Shown: in pieces, positions 1-10,068 of the stretch
Numbering within the stretch: position 1 is the stretch's first letter
Layout: every line of letters begins with the position of its first letter
Source: Meira nashicola
Lineage: Eukaryota > Basidiomycota > Exobasidiomycetes > Exobasidiales > Brachybasidiaceae
Length of the DNA: 64,000 nt
Direction: 5' to 3'
Assembly: GCA_001600355.1 (NCBI GenBank)
Contig: BCJU01000001.1
Span: 1,943,178-2,007,177 of the forward strand
The notes under the pieces: generated by a model
The model's input: only the letters and a program-made list of their open reading frames with translations
Databases searched by the model: none
Told to the model about the DNA's origin: nothing
Made by a program: the position numbers and the translations under genes

Positions 1-736
1 GCTTTGCATCCTGATCAAAAATTGAGCCACTAGCATCTTTCTTGTTATTTGCAGATGCAAAGCCCGAGGAAGAGGAGAAGGAAGAGAAAGTTGGCTGGCT
101 TGACTTCTTAGATTGTACTTTTGTCTGATATGCACTTGTTCCTTCAACTTCAACATTAACGTCATCCTTGACCCCGCTTTCCTGTCCATCGTCTTTTCGT
201 ACAGAGTTCTTTCTCTTGAGTTCTTCCGTGTCGTATCTGTCAATTTCTTCATCGTCTCCTCCATCTCGGTTTCCTTCTTTGCGTTGCTTCCAGCTTAGAT
301 CTTCTACACGCTTGCGAATTTGTCCAACTTTTTCACCTTCAATATTTGACTTTCGACTAGGAGAAGAAGGGGCTGAGCCAGGTGGATCATTGGGATTTGT
401 GTCATTTTGTAATCGATTCTTCTTTGTAGGTATCTCTTTTTGTGATGGTGTAAGCGTAGGTTCTAGGCTCCCTTCACGATCACGTTTCCGCCGCAGAGAT
501 TCTGCATGATCCATATCTAGTTCTGTGCTCTTTCTCTTTGTTGGCAGATCTGAGATATCTTCATGGGCTTCGTCCAATTTTTCAGCATTTTCAACCTTAT
601 TTTGATCTTGTGAGATGGATGTCTTCTCTTTCAAATTCTCTGATTCAGTTGTTGTACTTGAATCAATCGGAACATCTTCAATTGACTTGGAATCAACATC
701 ATTGCTCTTGTTCTTGGATGTACTGTCGTGCGTCAT
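1..736 (-). CDS. Ran-binding (Yrb2/Hba1-like) nuclear protein, 5' part only
   Basis: The frame opens at the ATG complementary to 734-736 and runs off the left edge, giving about 245 residues. It is rich in Ser, Lys and Glu. It carries a nuclear-localisation-like basic stretch (KRKS, RRKRDRE) around residues 68-85, then the segment VGQIRKRVEDLSW near residues 139-151, which I associate with fungal Yrb2/Hba1-type proteins just upstream of the FG and RanBP1 regions. Near the edge a Phe/Ser/Gly patch (FSSFSSSSGF) resembles the FG-like spacer of Yrb2. These proteins help Crm1-dependent nuclear export by binding Ran-GTP. The RanBP1 domain would lie outside the window, so the assignment rests on the linker alone. 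No intron is visible. Confidence 0.6.
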   Translation of the reverse strand, partial: MTHDSTSKNKSNDVDSKSIEDVPIDSSTTTESENLKEKTSISQDQNKVENAEKLDEAHEDISDLPTKRKSTELDMDHAESLRRKRDREGSLEPTLTPSQKEIPTKKNRLQNDTNPNDPPGSAPSSPSRKSNIEGEKVGQIRKRVEDLSWKQRKEGNRDGGDDEEIDRYDTEELKRKNSVRKDDGQESGVKDDVNVEVEGTSAYQTKVQSKKSSQPTFSSFSSSSGFASANNKKDASGSIFDQDAK

Positions 737-1178
737 TTTTTAATGCCTAAAGAGAAGTTCAATGTAATTCTTTATGAAGCACTGTGTTTATGAGCAAAGG
801 GTCTTCCCAAAATATCAATGCTGGTCACCTATTGTACAATGTGGATGATGGCAAAAAGGATATAATACGCTTTAAATTTTTATCTCTCAATGCAAAAAGG
901 GTGCACATTCATTTTGCTTTGGGCGGACATCGGCATTGAAATTAGGACATCGCCTAACCGCCCTTTGATACAGTCAGTAACTGCATAGAGTGTGTTTATC
1001 GTTAAAACGCGTCTTAGCAACCAACCCCAAATGACTGCATATTGGCAATAATACTGCGTGCACAGACTTTAAGCCTGAACAATCAGAACAACATCAAATT
1101 CGCCAACGCACGTTCAGAGGTTGGAAAATCTAGAAGATTACCATCATCTTATTCAATCCCCAAAATATTTGTTCCACA
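737..1178. promoter_or_regulatory. Divergent promoter region (Ran-binding gene / Env7-type kinase)
   Basis: This 442-bp stretch has no supportable gene and separates two divergently transcribed genes. It contains GGGCGG (921-926) facing CCGCCC (958-963), with the octamer GGACATCG repeated at 925-932 and 945-952, exactly 20 bp apart. No clear TATA box was assigned. Confidence 0.45.
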
Positions 1179-2597
1179 ATGGCAGGCTATGGATCACTTG
1201 GTGGAAGAGGTCCACACTCCGTTTTTGATAGAATACAAGATACTCTTTTTGCTTTGGCATCCTCTTTGCCTTGCAATTCAGCAGCTCTTACCGATCTTTG
1301 TCAAACATTCTCAGGAGGAAATGCAGGATCATCTTCTGGAACTTCGAATAATATTGCTAGTGGAACATTGAAGTTAAATGGAAGGAATGTACAAATTGTT
1401 AAATTACTGGGAGAAGGAGGATTCAGTTTCGTATATTTGGCAAGAGATCGGGAGAGCGGTAGAGAATTCGCATTAAAGAAGATAAGGTGTCCTGCTGGTT
1501 CAGATGCTCTTCCCTTAGCATTAGCCGAATTAGAAGCACATCGTCGATTCAAAAGTCCCAATATTATGCAATTACTCGACAGTGCAGTCGTTCAAGATGC
1601 TGATGGAAAGACTGTGTATCTCTTCCTACCTTTTCATCCTATGGGAAATGTTCAAGATTATATCAACAAAAATCTAGTATTGAATCGGAGATGGGCAGAA
1701 AAGTCGTTACTAGAGGTGTTCTTAGGTTCTTGCATCGGTGTAAAGGAATTGCACAGCTACAAATTGAAGGACGTTGGAGCCAGTAGGGGAGGTATGACAA
1801 TTCCCTCGTCTCAGGATGATGGAGATCATGAGCAAGCGGACGGCGCAGCTGATCAAGCTCCATTGCTTGACACCTCTGAAGCTACTGGACCTCACAGTGG
1901 AAGGATACCTAACCACGATGACGATGACGAAGATGATGACGAAGAGGGTCCTTTCGGTTCTAGTGCAGCTGTTGATGGCTCTGAGCCTATACCTTCCTAT
2001 CCTCCAAGACCAAAGCGAAACGAATATCAAGAGCGTCAGCCAAGACCAAGCGGAGAAGATCTTGAAGGTCTTTCAAAAGGTGATTTAGTACCATATGCTC
2101 ATCGAGATATCAAACCGGGAAATATAATGTTATCCCAAGCTTCGACAGAAGATGGCGAAGCTATCTTACATCCCACTTTAATGGACTTTGGAAGTACAGT
2201 AAAAGCAAGAGTGCACATCAAAACAAGAAGGCAGGCAATTGCAGAACAGGATGTAGCCGCAGAGAGGAGCAGTATGGCTTACAGAGCGCCAGAATTATTC
2301 GATATAAAGACCGATACCACACTAACAGAAGCTGTAGATATTTGGTCTTTGGGCTGTACACTTTATTGTATGATGTATTCATATTCACCTTTCGAAACGC
2401 CAACAATGATGGAACAAGGCGGAAATGTTGCGATGGCCGTCTTACAGAATAATTGGAAATTCCCTACGGACAATGATACGTACAGTCAGGCGACACGGAA
2501 GATTATCGAACGTTGTCTAGTGACGAAAGTAGAAGATCGTGCAAATATTGACGAGATTATCAAACTTGCACGGGACGCAGTACGTCGAGTATCATGA
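1179..2597 (+). CDS. ENV7: Env7/STK16-family Ser/Thr protein kinase
   Basis: A single-exon 472-residue protein with one kinase domain, about 70-470. Visible motifs are the Gly-rich loop GEGGFSFV (78-85), the ATP-binding Lys100 in ALKK, HRDIKPGN (308-315), DFG (336-338) and APE (370-372), so it should be active. The N-terminal Cys-containing segment and the sequence KLLGEGGFSFVYLARD are typical of the NAK/STK16/Env7 group. In yeast this kinase is palmitoylated, sits on the vacuole membrane and restrains vacuole fusion. A long acidic, probably disordered insert (about 196-305, including a run of ten Asp/Glu near 247-256) separates the N-lobe/helix E part from the catalytic loop. Local function is inferred from the family. 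Confidence 0.82.
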   Translation: MAGYGSLGGRGPHSVFDRIQDTLFALASSLPCNSAALTDLCQTFSGGNAGSSSGTSNNIASGTLKLNGRNVQIVKLLGEGGFSFVYLARDRESGREFALKKIRCPAGSDALPLALAELEAHRRFKSPNIMQLLDSAVVQDADGKTVYLFLPFHPMGNVQDYINKNLVLNRRWAEKSLLEVFLGSCIGVKELHSYKLKDVGASRGGMTIPSSQDDGDHEQADGAADQAPLLDTSEATGPHSGRIPNHDDDDEDDDEEGPFGSSAAVDGSEPIPSYPPRPKRNEYQERQPRPSGEDLEGLSKGDLVPYAHRDIKPGNIMLSQASTEDGEAILHPTLMDFGSTVKARVHIKTRRQAIAEQDVAAERSSMAYRAPELFDIKTDTTLTEAVDIWSLGCTLYCMMYSYSPFETPTMMEQGGNVAMAVLQNNWKFPTDNDTYSQATRKIIERCLVTKVEDRANIDEIIKLARDAVRRVS

Positions 2598-2692
2598 TAG
2601 TCATACACAAAAACATCTAAATTATATAGCATTGTGGTTTAAGTACAAAGTTGTTTGTGTAATAAAAAGTAGATTGATACAATAAGTATACC

Positions 2693-4569
2693 TTAATCGA
2701 CTCTGATACGTTCGAGAATAGGAATCAAACGATCCCAAAGGTCCATACCGCGTTGATACATTTCAATCTGCCCATCAACATAAGTACCCATTAAAGTCTT
2801 CATTTCTTGTTCTTTAACAAGATTAAATGTTGTATGTTCTTTTTGTACTTCGTTTGAAAAGGCGACAGAAATGTCATGAGAAGTTGTGACTTCATCTTGC
2901 AATTGAGTGATTCGAGAATCCAATCTTGCCATTCGCTCAACTCGGGTTCTTTCTTCATCAACACCACGTAAACTGTCGACACGATCTCGTAAATATCCGC
3001 CAATACCTGTTCCACGCACACCTCCATGACCATGTCCAGCGCCGTAAGGACTACTCAAGCTCGCCAGACGATCACGTTCGGTCACTTCATGGCTCAATAT
3101 GTCGGTCAATGCCTCGAAATCAACCTGTTTCTGATCTCGAAGGCGCAAAACGTTCCGATGTGAAGAAGCATACGCAAGCAAAGCATGAAGATGATTTAGC
3201 ATGTCGTTGGTGGATCTCGAGGAATTGTTCCTTTGTAAGCGTGCCCATTCCATACTGGTCGCAGCGAACCTATTCAAGGGCTCGGTGATACCACTTTCCA
3301 AGAATCCAAGCCCTTCGATAGAGCTTGCCAAATCTTCATAGTCGGTTGCCAAATCTTGTGATTCAAGTCCCATATTTGGTGCAAATAATTGAGGAGAGTG
3401 AAATGGCGATGTTAGAGCAGGAGAAGCAGGAGCAAGAGAAGCATCATTGTACGATTCCAAAGATTGCATAGTAGATCGAATTGGGGAAGAGTCAGGTTTA
3501 GATGCCGTAAAGCCAGAGCGCAATATTGAAAATCGAGATGAAGGTGATCGAGGTGAAGATGGACCCGGTGCATTAGAAGTGGGAGGAGGAGGGAAAGATC
3601 GTGATGGAAATTGCGCTGAAGAGCGTCAGCAAATTGTAAGCCAGATGTTGAACGGTGATATAAAAAGTAACACTTACCTCCATGTCTGGAACGAGTACGC
3701 TGAATAACTCTTTCCGTATTTCCAAGACCTTCCTCTAGACGTTCTAAACGCTCACGCATTGCCTCAAACTTTTCATCTGGCTTACGTACTCGCGAAAAAG
3801 CAGTCAAAAATGTGTCGGTTAGGCTGTCCAAGATGCCACCATTAGAAGCTTCCCCATTGCCATGTACCAAATTAGAAGAATGAGAGGTATGAGAATGCAT
3901 GTCCACTTGCCATTCTGTGGACTCCAAGAAGCTACGTAATAATTGCGCTCTCTGTAATGTCGGATGTCTGCTAACACGTTCCAAGAAGAGCTGTAAATCT
4001 TGTGTCCTTCTCTCCAGGAATTCATTGTTGAATCGATCGCCAGTGAGATATTCTAATCGGTGCTTATCTGGCAAAGGCGGTACAACACATGCGGGGAAAT
4101 CTTTCGAAAGATGCTCACGTAAGAAGACGAAATCTTGAAATCGTCGTCGAGTGGTCATTCGTGTGCGTTGAAAATGACGTAAATTCGTTTCTGCACGAAT
4201 ACCATAACTCACGAACATCTCTTTTGTACCTTCTTGTTCCTTACGTGGATCGGTTACCTGTACCATCAAAAATCCCTCCCAACGAGGTGTTCGCTTTTCC
4301 TGTTCATCGGCTTCATCACCTCTGCTTGCTCTTTTGGCTAGAGATGCTGGATCGATACCAGCTAATGCTGCTCCACTGGTAGAAGAAGTTATAGAAGTGG
4401 ATGTAGCTGTCCTATGAGGTGCTCGTGGAAGTGATGTTCCTGGCATTTCATTATTTGATTGTCCTGCCGTTGTTGTTGCCGTTGAAGGATTAGACGTTGA
4501 TGCTTGTTCATTTGCGGATGGTGTATCCCAATTCACCGAAGTGAATGTATCTTCATCAGTAGCATTCAT
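2693..4569 (-). CDS. SNX4: Sorting nexin Snx4/Atg24 (PX-BAR)
   Basis: Two exons, 3678-4569 and 2693-3615, joined across a 62-nt intron (3616-3677, GTAAGT...CAG). The phase matches, giving 604 residues. The PX domain spans about 98-220. It has the basic RRRFQDF motif (141-147), PPLPDKHR (164-171) and a second basic pair at 187-188, consistent with PI3P binding. The C-terminal half is a helical BAR region ending in LIPILERIRVD. Snx4 drives endosome-to-Golgi retrieval and takes part in selective autophagy. The exon junction falls in a Pro/Ser-rich, probably disordered insert that interrupts the BAR part (about 290-380). Without splicing each half looks like a separate gene. Confidence 0.85.
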
Positions 4570-4936
4570 CGTTTTTGAAGTTTATGATAATACCAACAGG
4601 ATGACCTTTCCGATCAACCTGTTGATGGTATGCAAGATGAAGTGTATCTGTACCGCGCATGTCACTTAGATCAGCACTACACCGCACAGCAATTGTGTTT
4701 TTTATACTGTTTGTGATTACTTGCATCCTTTTGCGGCTTCAAACCAGTTTGCTCCACGAAAAAGTGCTTTTTGACTTTGCGTTCTTTTGTATTTTATGCT
4801 GAGCGTTTGCATTAAACTGCGCTTTTGGCTTGTTAATTTTCGCACAGGCCATAGCAACCCTGAAGAAAAAAAAAAGCCGGACCCTAATCATACTTATTTC
4901 TTTTTCTCATGCCAATCTTAATGAAGAAGGTCATAG
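4570..4936. promoter_or_regulatory. Divergent promoter region (SNX4 / methyltransferase)
   Basis: A 367-bp stretch between divergent starts. It holds an A-run (4866-4875) close to the plus-strand gene. I see no further gene or recognisable regulatory site. Confidence 0.35.
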
Positions 4937-6046
4937 ATGGAAGAGGATAAGGATGGACAGCAAGATGTCAAATCCTACATGCAAAACGTGTGTCCAGCAT
5001 TGGCGTTGCAAGACGCTTCAAGATCGGTGACTGATGCAGACGAAGAGATCTTCCTGCTCTATACATTATCAGCCCCTCCTGTGGATCGTCAAGGATTGGG
5101 GCAAATTGATGGTAGACATGATAAATTAGCCATCACAATCAGTCTGAAACATATGCATGTTATACCTGTAGTATCTTCAGGCGATGATGAATTGGTAAAA
5201 CAGGCTCAAAGCAATCGTGTAACCACAAAATTACGATCCAAGAAAGGTAATCAGTTTAAAGAACACCGGACTCTCTCGAATGACACTCTCACAGTAATTG
5301 TCAGACAAGATTCCACCAGTTTACGAAGTACAAATGGTGATACTGGAAGCGTAGTATGGAGATCGAGCGTATTCTTTGCTGCAAAAGTACTTTTTGATAT
5401 TATCAAGTCACAACAACCTATTGCCAAGCCGATTGGTACTGCTACGGATCCTTTCTTGATATCGCCTTCATTTCTTCAGCGAGCACGCATTCTTGAATTG
5501 GGCTCGGGAACAGGAATCTTACCAGCTATGATACTGTCACATAATGTACTTTCAGACTCTATCAAATCTACTCTACACTGGATAGCTTCCGACCAAGACC
5601 AAATTGTGCCTCTACTTCGCAGAAATGTAGAAGGGCTATCAAACGGAAACATGATTGCATCTGCAACTTCTATTGATTGGCTAGAAGCGTCAAAAATCTA
5701 CAAGAAAGGGACATCTTCTTCAATGCAAGCTTACCTGAAAGGCACATTAAATACATGGTCAACAGGTGAAGAATCGATTCAATGGCCGGATATCATCTTT
5801 GCAACTGATTGCATCTTTAATCCACACCTGTTCGATGCATTCTTGGATACGCTATCCTTATTCACAGAACCGAAAAAGACGTTGGTCTATGTGATTTGTG
5901 AACTGCGTCAGGCCGATATGATGCAAGACTTCTTACAGGCTTGGTTAGATCACTTGGGGAGCTGGACCATGCATACGATCGAATCTTCTGAAGTACTTGG
6001 CCCCCATCTTTCAAAGGGATCTGTAGTCTGGGTGGCATGGCGGTAG
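4937..6046 (+). CDS. Seven-beta-strand protein-lysine methyltransferase (METTL21/Efm-Rkm5 group)
   Basis: A single-exon 369-residue protein. The SAM-binding motif I is ILELGSGTGILPA (about 185-197), followed by WIASDQD (the acidic residue that holds SAM ribose) and DIIFATDCIFNP, which matches the D-x-x-Y/F-N-P-type motif of methyltransferase family 16. VVWRSSVFFAAKVL (about 139-152) corresponds to the W-x-S/A start of this family. Members methylate lysines on ribosomal proteins or translation factors, for example Rkm5 on Rpl1 and Efm enzymes on eEF1A. I cannot tell which substrate this one has. The N-terminal 130 residues are less conserved to my eye. The gene ends 118 bp from the convergent ERG20. 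Confidence 0.7.
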   Translation: MEEDKDGQQDVKSYMQNVCPALALQDASRSVTDADEEIFLLYTLSAPPVDRQGLGQIDGRHDKLAITISLKHMHVIPVVSSGDDELVKQAQSNRVTTKLRSKKGNQFKEHRTLSNDTLTVIVRQDSTSLRSTNGDTGSVVWRSSVFFAAKVLFDIIKSQQPIAKPIGTATDPFLISPSFLQRARILELGSGTGILPAMILSHNVLSDSIKSTLHWIASDQDQIVPLLRRNVEGLSNGNMIASATSIDWLEASKIYKKGTSSSMQAYLKGTLNTWSTGEESIQWPDIIFATDCIFNPHLFDAFLDTLSLFTEPKKTLVYVICELRQADMMQDFLQAWLDHLGSWTMHTIESSEVLGPHLSKGSVVWVAWR

Positions 6047-6164
6047 AAGTAGAAAGGTATACATGAATGCATTGTTGCTCTTCAAAGAGGTGTACATCTA
6101 TTACAATAAAATTCACTATTGAAGGTGTCACACAATCGTTCGTGATCGACTAGGGAGTGTATTT

Positions 6165-7211
6165 TTATTTTGTACGTTTGTACACCTTGTTTAAGAAGGA
6201 GACAAACACGTCACGTTTTAAGCCCTTGCTTTCGTCAACAGTTTCAATCAATTTCATCAAATTCTGATAGCTTTCTGCCTCGTATTTCTTGAATCGTCCT
6301 TCGACATCAATATTGGATGCCTTGAAAATCTCTTTGACCTTTGCTTCGCTTGTTGCATCTTTTCGTCCATAATTTTCGTCCAATACTTTACGCTGTTCAG
6401 GTGTTGCATTTTCGACTGCAATGTTGATGTTCCAGGAGCATTTATTGTCCAAAATATCTGTGCCAATCTTTCCAATCACTTCTGGTGCTCCATAGCAGTC
6501 CAAATAATCATCTTGTACTTGGAAGTATTCACCTAAAATTAAAAGGATGTCCAATGCTTGTTTGTATAATGCTTCGTCTTTGATTCCAACCACACGCATT
6601 GCTAATGCAACGGGTAGATAGAAGGAATAAAATGCGGTTTTATAAACAACAATAAGGTGATGCTTGCGCAAAGAGAATTTGCTCAAATCGACATGATCTT
6701 CGGGTGCGGTGATCAAATCGATCAATTGACCCATTTCGGTTTGGAATGTTGTATCGTGGAATAATTCGATAAGGTAACCGTAATATGGTTCATCTCTGAA
6801 ATGCACTTTGAGAAGATGGTAAATTGCTGCTTCCAACATGAATGCATCATTGATTGCAATATTTCCCACTCCATCTACACGATACCAACAAGGTTGACCA
6901 CGACGAGTGATTGATTGATCCATCATATCATCTGCTACAAGGAAATAAGCTTGTAAAAGTTCAACGCACCAACCTAAAATGGCAGCACGTTCATATTCCT
7001 TATCGTCCAATTGTGACTTTCCTTGTAAAATTTGCACTGTATCTACCACACTCATACCACGATTCAATTTTCCACCTGGGGTATTGTAGTCCAGATTACG
7101 ACGATACCATTCGATTGCTTCTTTCGGCATTCCTTCTTTGGCTAAAACTGCCGTCATTTCCTCAGAAATACGAGGAAAGACGGACAAAAATCGTGTACGA
7201 GCATCTGACAT
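6165..7211 (-). CDS. ERG20: Farnesyl pyrophosphate synthase
   Basis: A 348-residue intronless protein starting at the first in-frame ATG (MSDARTRF); the frame is open further upstream but without an ATG. It makes farnesyl-PP from IPP and DMAPP/GPP for sterols, dolichols, ubiquinone and prenylated proteins. The first Asp-rich motif DDMMD is at 94-98 and the second DDYLD at 234-238. RRG (103-105) follows the first motif, and the C-terminus is basic (KVYKRTK), as in fungal and animal FPP synthases. Length is typical. A palindromic E-box CACGTG lies at 7445-7450 in the promoter shared with TMA16. Confidence 0.95.
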   Translation of the reverse strand: MSDARTRFLSVFPRISEEMTAVLAKEGMPKEAIEWYRRNLDYNTPGGKLNRGMSVVDTVQILQGKSQLDDKEYERAAILGWCVELLQAYFLVADDMMDQSITRRGQPCWYRVDGVGNIAINDAFMLEAAIYHLLKVHFRDEPYYGYLIELFHDTTFQTEMGQLIDLITAPEDHVDLSKFSLRKHHLIVVYKTAFYSFYLPVALAMRVVGIKDEALYKQALDILLILGEYFQVQDDYLDCYGAPEVIGKIGTDILDNKCSWNINIAVENATPEQRKVLDENYGRKDATSEAKVKEIFKASNIDVEGRFKKYEAESYQNLMKLIETVDESKGLKRDVFVSFLNKVYKRTK

Positions 7212-7567
7212 TTTGAGTAAAAGGCTGAGAAATATTAATGTCAAGGATGGGGTAAAGAAGTCAAAATTGAATCAATTTGTTCGAAACGAAACAATTGCAC
7301 TGGCTTTAATCTGCATCTTTCTTCCTGCTCCCAAAAGCGCTAGTGAATGATTGAGCTTTAATGCGATACTGGCATGTATCCTGTCAAATTGAATTAAGCC
7401 AGTTCCCGCAAAGCACGCTCAGACGCTGTGATTTAAACTTCACGCACGTGGAAAATATTTTTGGAATTTCTTGCAATTTTCCCCAATCTGTCTTCCTAGT
7501 TTAAATAGGTGGAGTTTGTCTTTTTACAATCCATCACAAAAATCATAAAGCGATCACGCAATTGATC
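7212..7567. promoter_or_regulatory. Divergent promoter of ERG20 and TMA16
   Basis: A 356-bp stretch with no gene. The clearest site is the E-box CACGTG at 7445-7450, 234 bp from the ERG20 start and about 120 bp from the TMA16 start. bHLH factors, including the sterol regulator class, bind such sequences, but one palindromic hexamer is weak evidence. Confidence 0.4.
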
Positions 7568-8164
7568 ATGGGTGGAAAGAAGATTACGAAAAAGTCTCTA
7601 ACGAGCAAATCTGGACCGACTCATCCGAATTCAAGAAGAGCGTTACAATTACAAAGGATTGATCATAGAACGAATAAATTACAATTAGCCAAAAAGTTAC
7701 GAAAAAAGAGTTCAGATAACAAATTGGAAAGAATTTTATCATTAATCATCCTTTTACCACCCGATTTACGTTACGTTCCCGATTTGGCTTATCTGCATGC
7801 GTTCATACAATCTTCTTTCTTGGAAAGACATTCGGATGAACTTAAAGAGATCGAATCACAACATAGACCGGGAAGGCCAACACCTATGGCCTTAATTCAA
7901 TTACGCGATAAAATTGCAAAAGAACGAAAAGAATATGAAGATGGGATCGATTTACCCGATTTAATGAACGAAGCCAATGTGAAACTTTTACGAGATTGGC
8001 AAGGAGATGCAAACGCATTGGGATTATTTCGTTTTGTACGTATTAGCGGCAGCGATAAACAACAATATATCATCACACAAGAAGGCTCGCATAAGAGTGT
8101 TGCTGAATCGGCAGAACGACAAAAAGCTCAAGCAGCGGCTGAGGAAGAAAAGATGAAAGTTTAA
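7568..8164 (+). CDS. TMA16: Translation machinery-associated protein 16 (60S biogenesis)
   Basis: A 198-residue intronless protein, start MGGKKITKK. The N-terminus is strongly basic and has the Tma16 signature HPNSRRALQLQRIDHRTNKLQ (spread over about 19-39). A helical middle (ERILSLIILLPPDLRYV, HAFIQSSFLERHSDEL) follows, then the acidic-to-basic C-terminal helix. Tma16 binds late nuclear pre-60S particles and shuttles with them. Residue pattern and length fit the family. It is divergent from ERG20 and its 3' end faces a membrane-protein gene. Confidence 0.85.
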   Translation: MGGKKITKKSLTSKSGPTHPNSRRALQLQRIDHRTNKLQLAKKLRKKSSDNKLERILSLIILLPPDLRYVPDLAYLHAFIQSSFLERHSDELKEIESQHRPGRPTPMALIQLRDKIAKERKEYEDGIDLPDLMNEANVKLLRDWQGDANALGLFRFVRISGSDKQQYIITQEGSHKSVAESAERQKAQAAAEEEKMKV

Positions 8165-8293
8165 TGTTTATACAACACTTGGTATTTCGAAAAAGCATTT
8201 GTATTATATCTATAACAGCAATGAACATTTGTAATGATAGAGGAGAAAGCAGGGAAAGCAGAGTGATTGACAGCATGTTTGATTTCATGCAGG

Positions 8294-9508
8294 TCATTGT
8301 TTCACAGCAAGCTCGCCTTTGCTAGCCGAATTTTGTCTCCACGCCCTTCTGCCCTTCCATCCACGAATTTCTTCTTGATGAGCATACCAGAGCATGAAGG
8401 CCATACTTGGTCCTGTGACGAGTGACAAAACAGCCAAAACTTTTACGTTGTCTTCTACGCCAGGATTGCCTGCAGGTGCACGTTTGATTGCTACTTTAGC
8501 TTCTTCATCTAGTCCATCATCTGGGGCCGATTGTGCATCTACAATTGCGATGGTAAGTGAAGCAAGTGTGATCAAGAGCGAAACGAGTAAAATGTATTGT
8601 GCCGCTGGACCAGGAATCTTTTTGCTGCCAACCACACCACGATAAATCTGTGACATACCGTAAATGTATGCTATAAATGAAAGTAATCCAGCTTGACGAT
8701 AATATGCCCATGTACGTTCAAATCCATAAGCAACTTCGGCTGCCAAATAGTAGTCCAACTGCTTCTTTGCGTCTTCTTCATTATGAATTCGTTGAACACT
8801 CCGATATCCTAACCAGAGAACAGGTAATATTACGACTGGATAGACGTTTGAGAATAAATCTTCGACATGTTTCAAAATGTTTGTATATTGCAATACTTGA
8901 GCGGGTACGAATTCCTCCCACCAAAATTCAGTACTTGTAAGTTCTTCATCATAGATTAATGTGCCAATCAAGAATGCAGACAAAAAAGCAGCAGAAAGAT
9001 TTGCGCCATATACAGCTTGTGCAGGACAAGGTAATCTTGGAAGAGCGGATGCTTTTGAAGAAGAAGCGCCAAAGGTGTGAAGCAAAGCAATCAAGGTTGG
9101 AATGAATAATGCTACACCACTTCCGATCAGTAAAGCATCAGCACTTGTGATTAATGCTGCTAATGTTGGCAAGATTGGACCTTGCAAAAATGATCTTGTA
9201 TTTGGCGAAGCTGCTTGATAGCTTAAACGAAGGAAGAAAGGCACAAAGATGGATGCGAAAACCAAAAGAGCTCCAAATCCTGCTTGCTCAGAATACAAAA
9301 GACGCAAGAAAGATAATCGAACGCAAATTAATTCTCGCAAAGCAGTCAAAAAGTCTGCCTCTCTTAGCGATGTGAAAGGGATCAAAGTTCCACATGAATT
9401 AACAACTTTTGGAATGGATACCTTGAATGCTGAATCATTGAGCCAAATTTGATTATAAGTGAATGCTGAAACTGCTGTGCTCAAAGCCAGCAGACCGTAG
9501 GATGCCAT
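8294..9508 (-). CDS. Multi-pass membrane protein of unknown function
   Basis: A complete 404-residue reading frame with no intron; I do not recognise the family. The N-terminus (MASYGLLALSTAVSAFTYNQ) looks like a signal anchor. Further hydrophobic segments lie at roughly 74-96, 108-142, 165-187, 218-235, 274-294, 303-326 and 357-378, so about seven to eight membrane spans are likely. The C-terminus (about 380-404) is basic and hydrophilic. No catalytic motif, transporter signature or Cys pattern stands out. It could be an organelle or plasma-membrane protein restricted to fungi. The promoter side faces the small unknown gene at about 10.1-10.5 kb. Confidence 0.6.
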   Translation of the reverse strand: MASYGLLALSTAVSAFTYNQIWLNDSAFKVSIPKVVNSCGTLIPFTSLREADFLTALRELICVRLSFLRLLYSEQAGFGALLVFASIFVPFFLRLSYQAASPNTRSFLQGPILPTLAALITSADALLIGSGVALFIPTLIALLHTFGASSSKASALPRLPCPAQAVYGANLSAAFLSAFLIGTLIYDEELTSTEFWWEEFVPAQVLQYTNILKHVEDLFSNVYPVVILPVLWLGYRSVQRIHNEEDAKKQLDYYLAAEVAYGFERTWAYYRQAGLLSFIAYIYGMSQIYRGVVGSKKIPGPAAQYILLVSLLITLASLTIAIVDAQSAPDDGLDEEAKVAIKRAPAGNPGVEDNVKVLAVLSLVTGPSMAFMLWYAHQEEIRGWKGRRAWRQNSASKGELAVKQ

Positions 9509-10068
9509 CTTTTTTATCTGAATGGAATGTTGATGATCGGATGCAAAAGTGAAAAGATCTCGTGATATGTACTTTCTTTTTTTCTACATCCACTTCATAG
9601 GTACGTTGTACTACTTCTAGCAGGAATTTAGTCTAGAATCTTTCTTAATGCATCAGCGCACGGTCTCAATTTTTCAAATTACCGAAAATGAAAAGAGTAA
9701 GGCGTAAAGTCTCAGCGTGTACAAACAAAGAGAGGCAAACACCGGCAGTCGAGCACTGCACCACGCGCCCGCTCTAGAGGAAACGCGTATTACTGGCATT
9801 GAAAGCTGATCTTCTGAAATGGAATCAGCTCTCAGTACTTTCGTTCCTGCAATTCTTCCAACCACTTCATAAGACGTAATGGAATTGACATGAGCGTATG
9901 GTCTAAAATGATCTGGTGATACTTATTCTTTTTTAAGGAAAAGAGATCCACGCTTTCCATGCTGCCTACTGCCGATAAGCCATCCGCTGTTTCGATTCAA
10001 GATATTGGCAAAAAAGTGTTGTGTCAGTACGCTAATTTGTTTTGTTTTTTGAAATTCTCTATTATCAC
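9509..10068. other. 560-bp gap with unresolved coding-like frames
   Basis: Between a membrane-protein start and the small gene at 10069. On the minus strand, a frame over about 9838-9986 reads as a plausible polypeptide ending MKWLEELQERKY. A plus-strand frame beginning at 9959 (MLPTADKPSAVS) also looks coding-like. Neither can be joined convincingly to an exon. The rest shows nothing I recognise. Confidence 0.3.

Noticed and set aside
9735..9800. GC-rich stretch on the minus strand with a tRNA D-arm-like GTGGTGCAGTG
   Set aside because: No T-arm (GGTTCRANNCC) or pairing acceptor stem in range.
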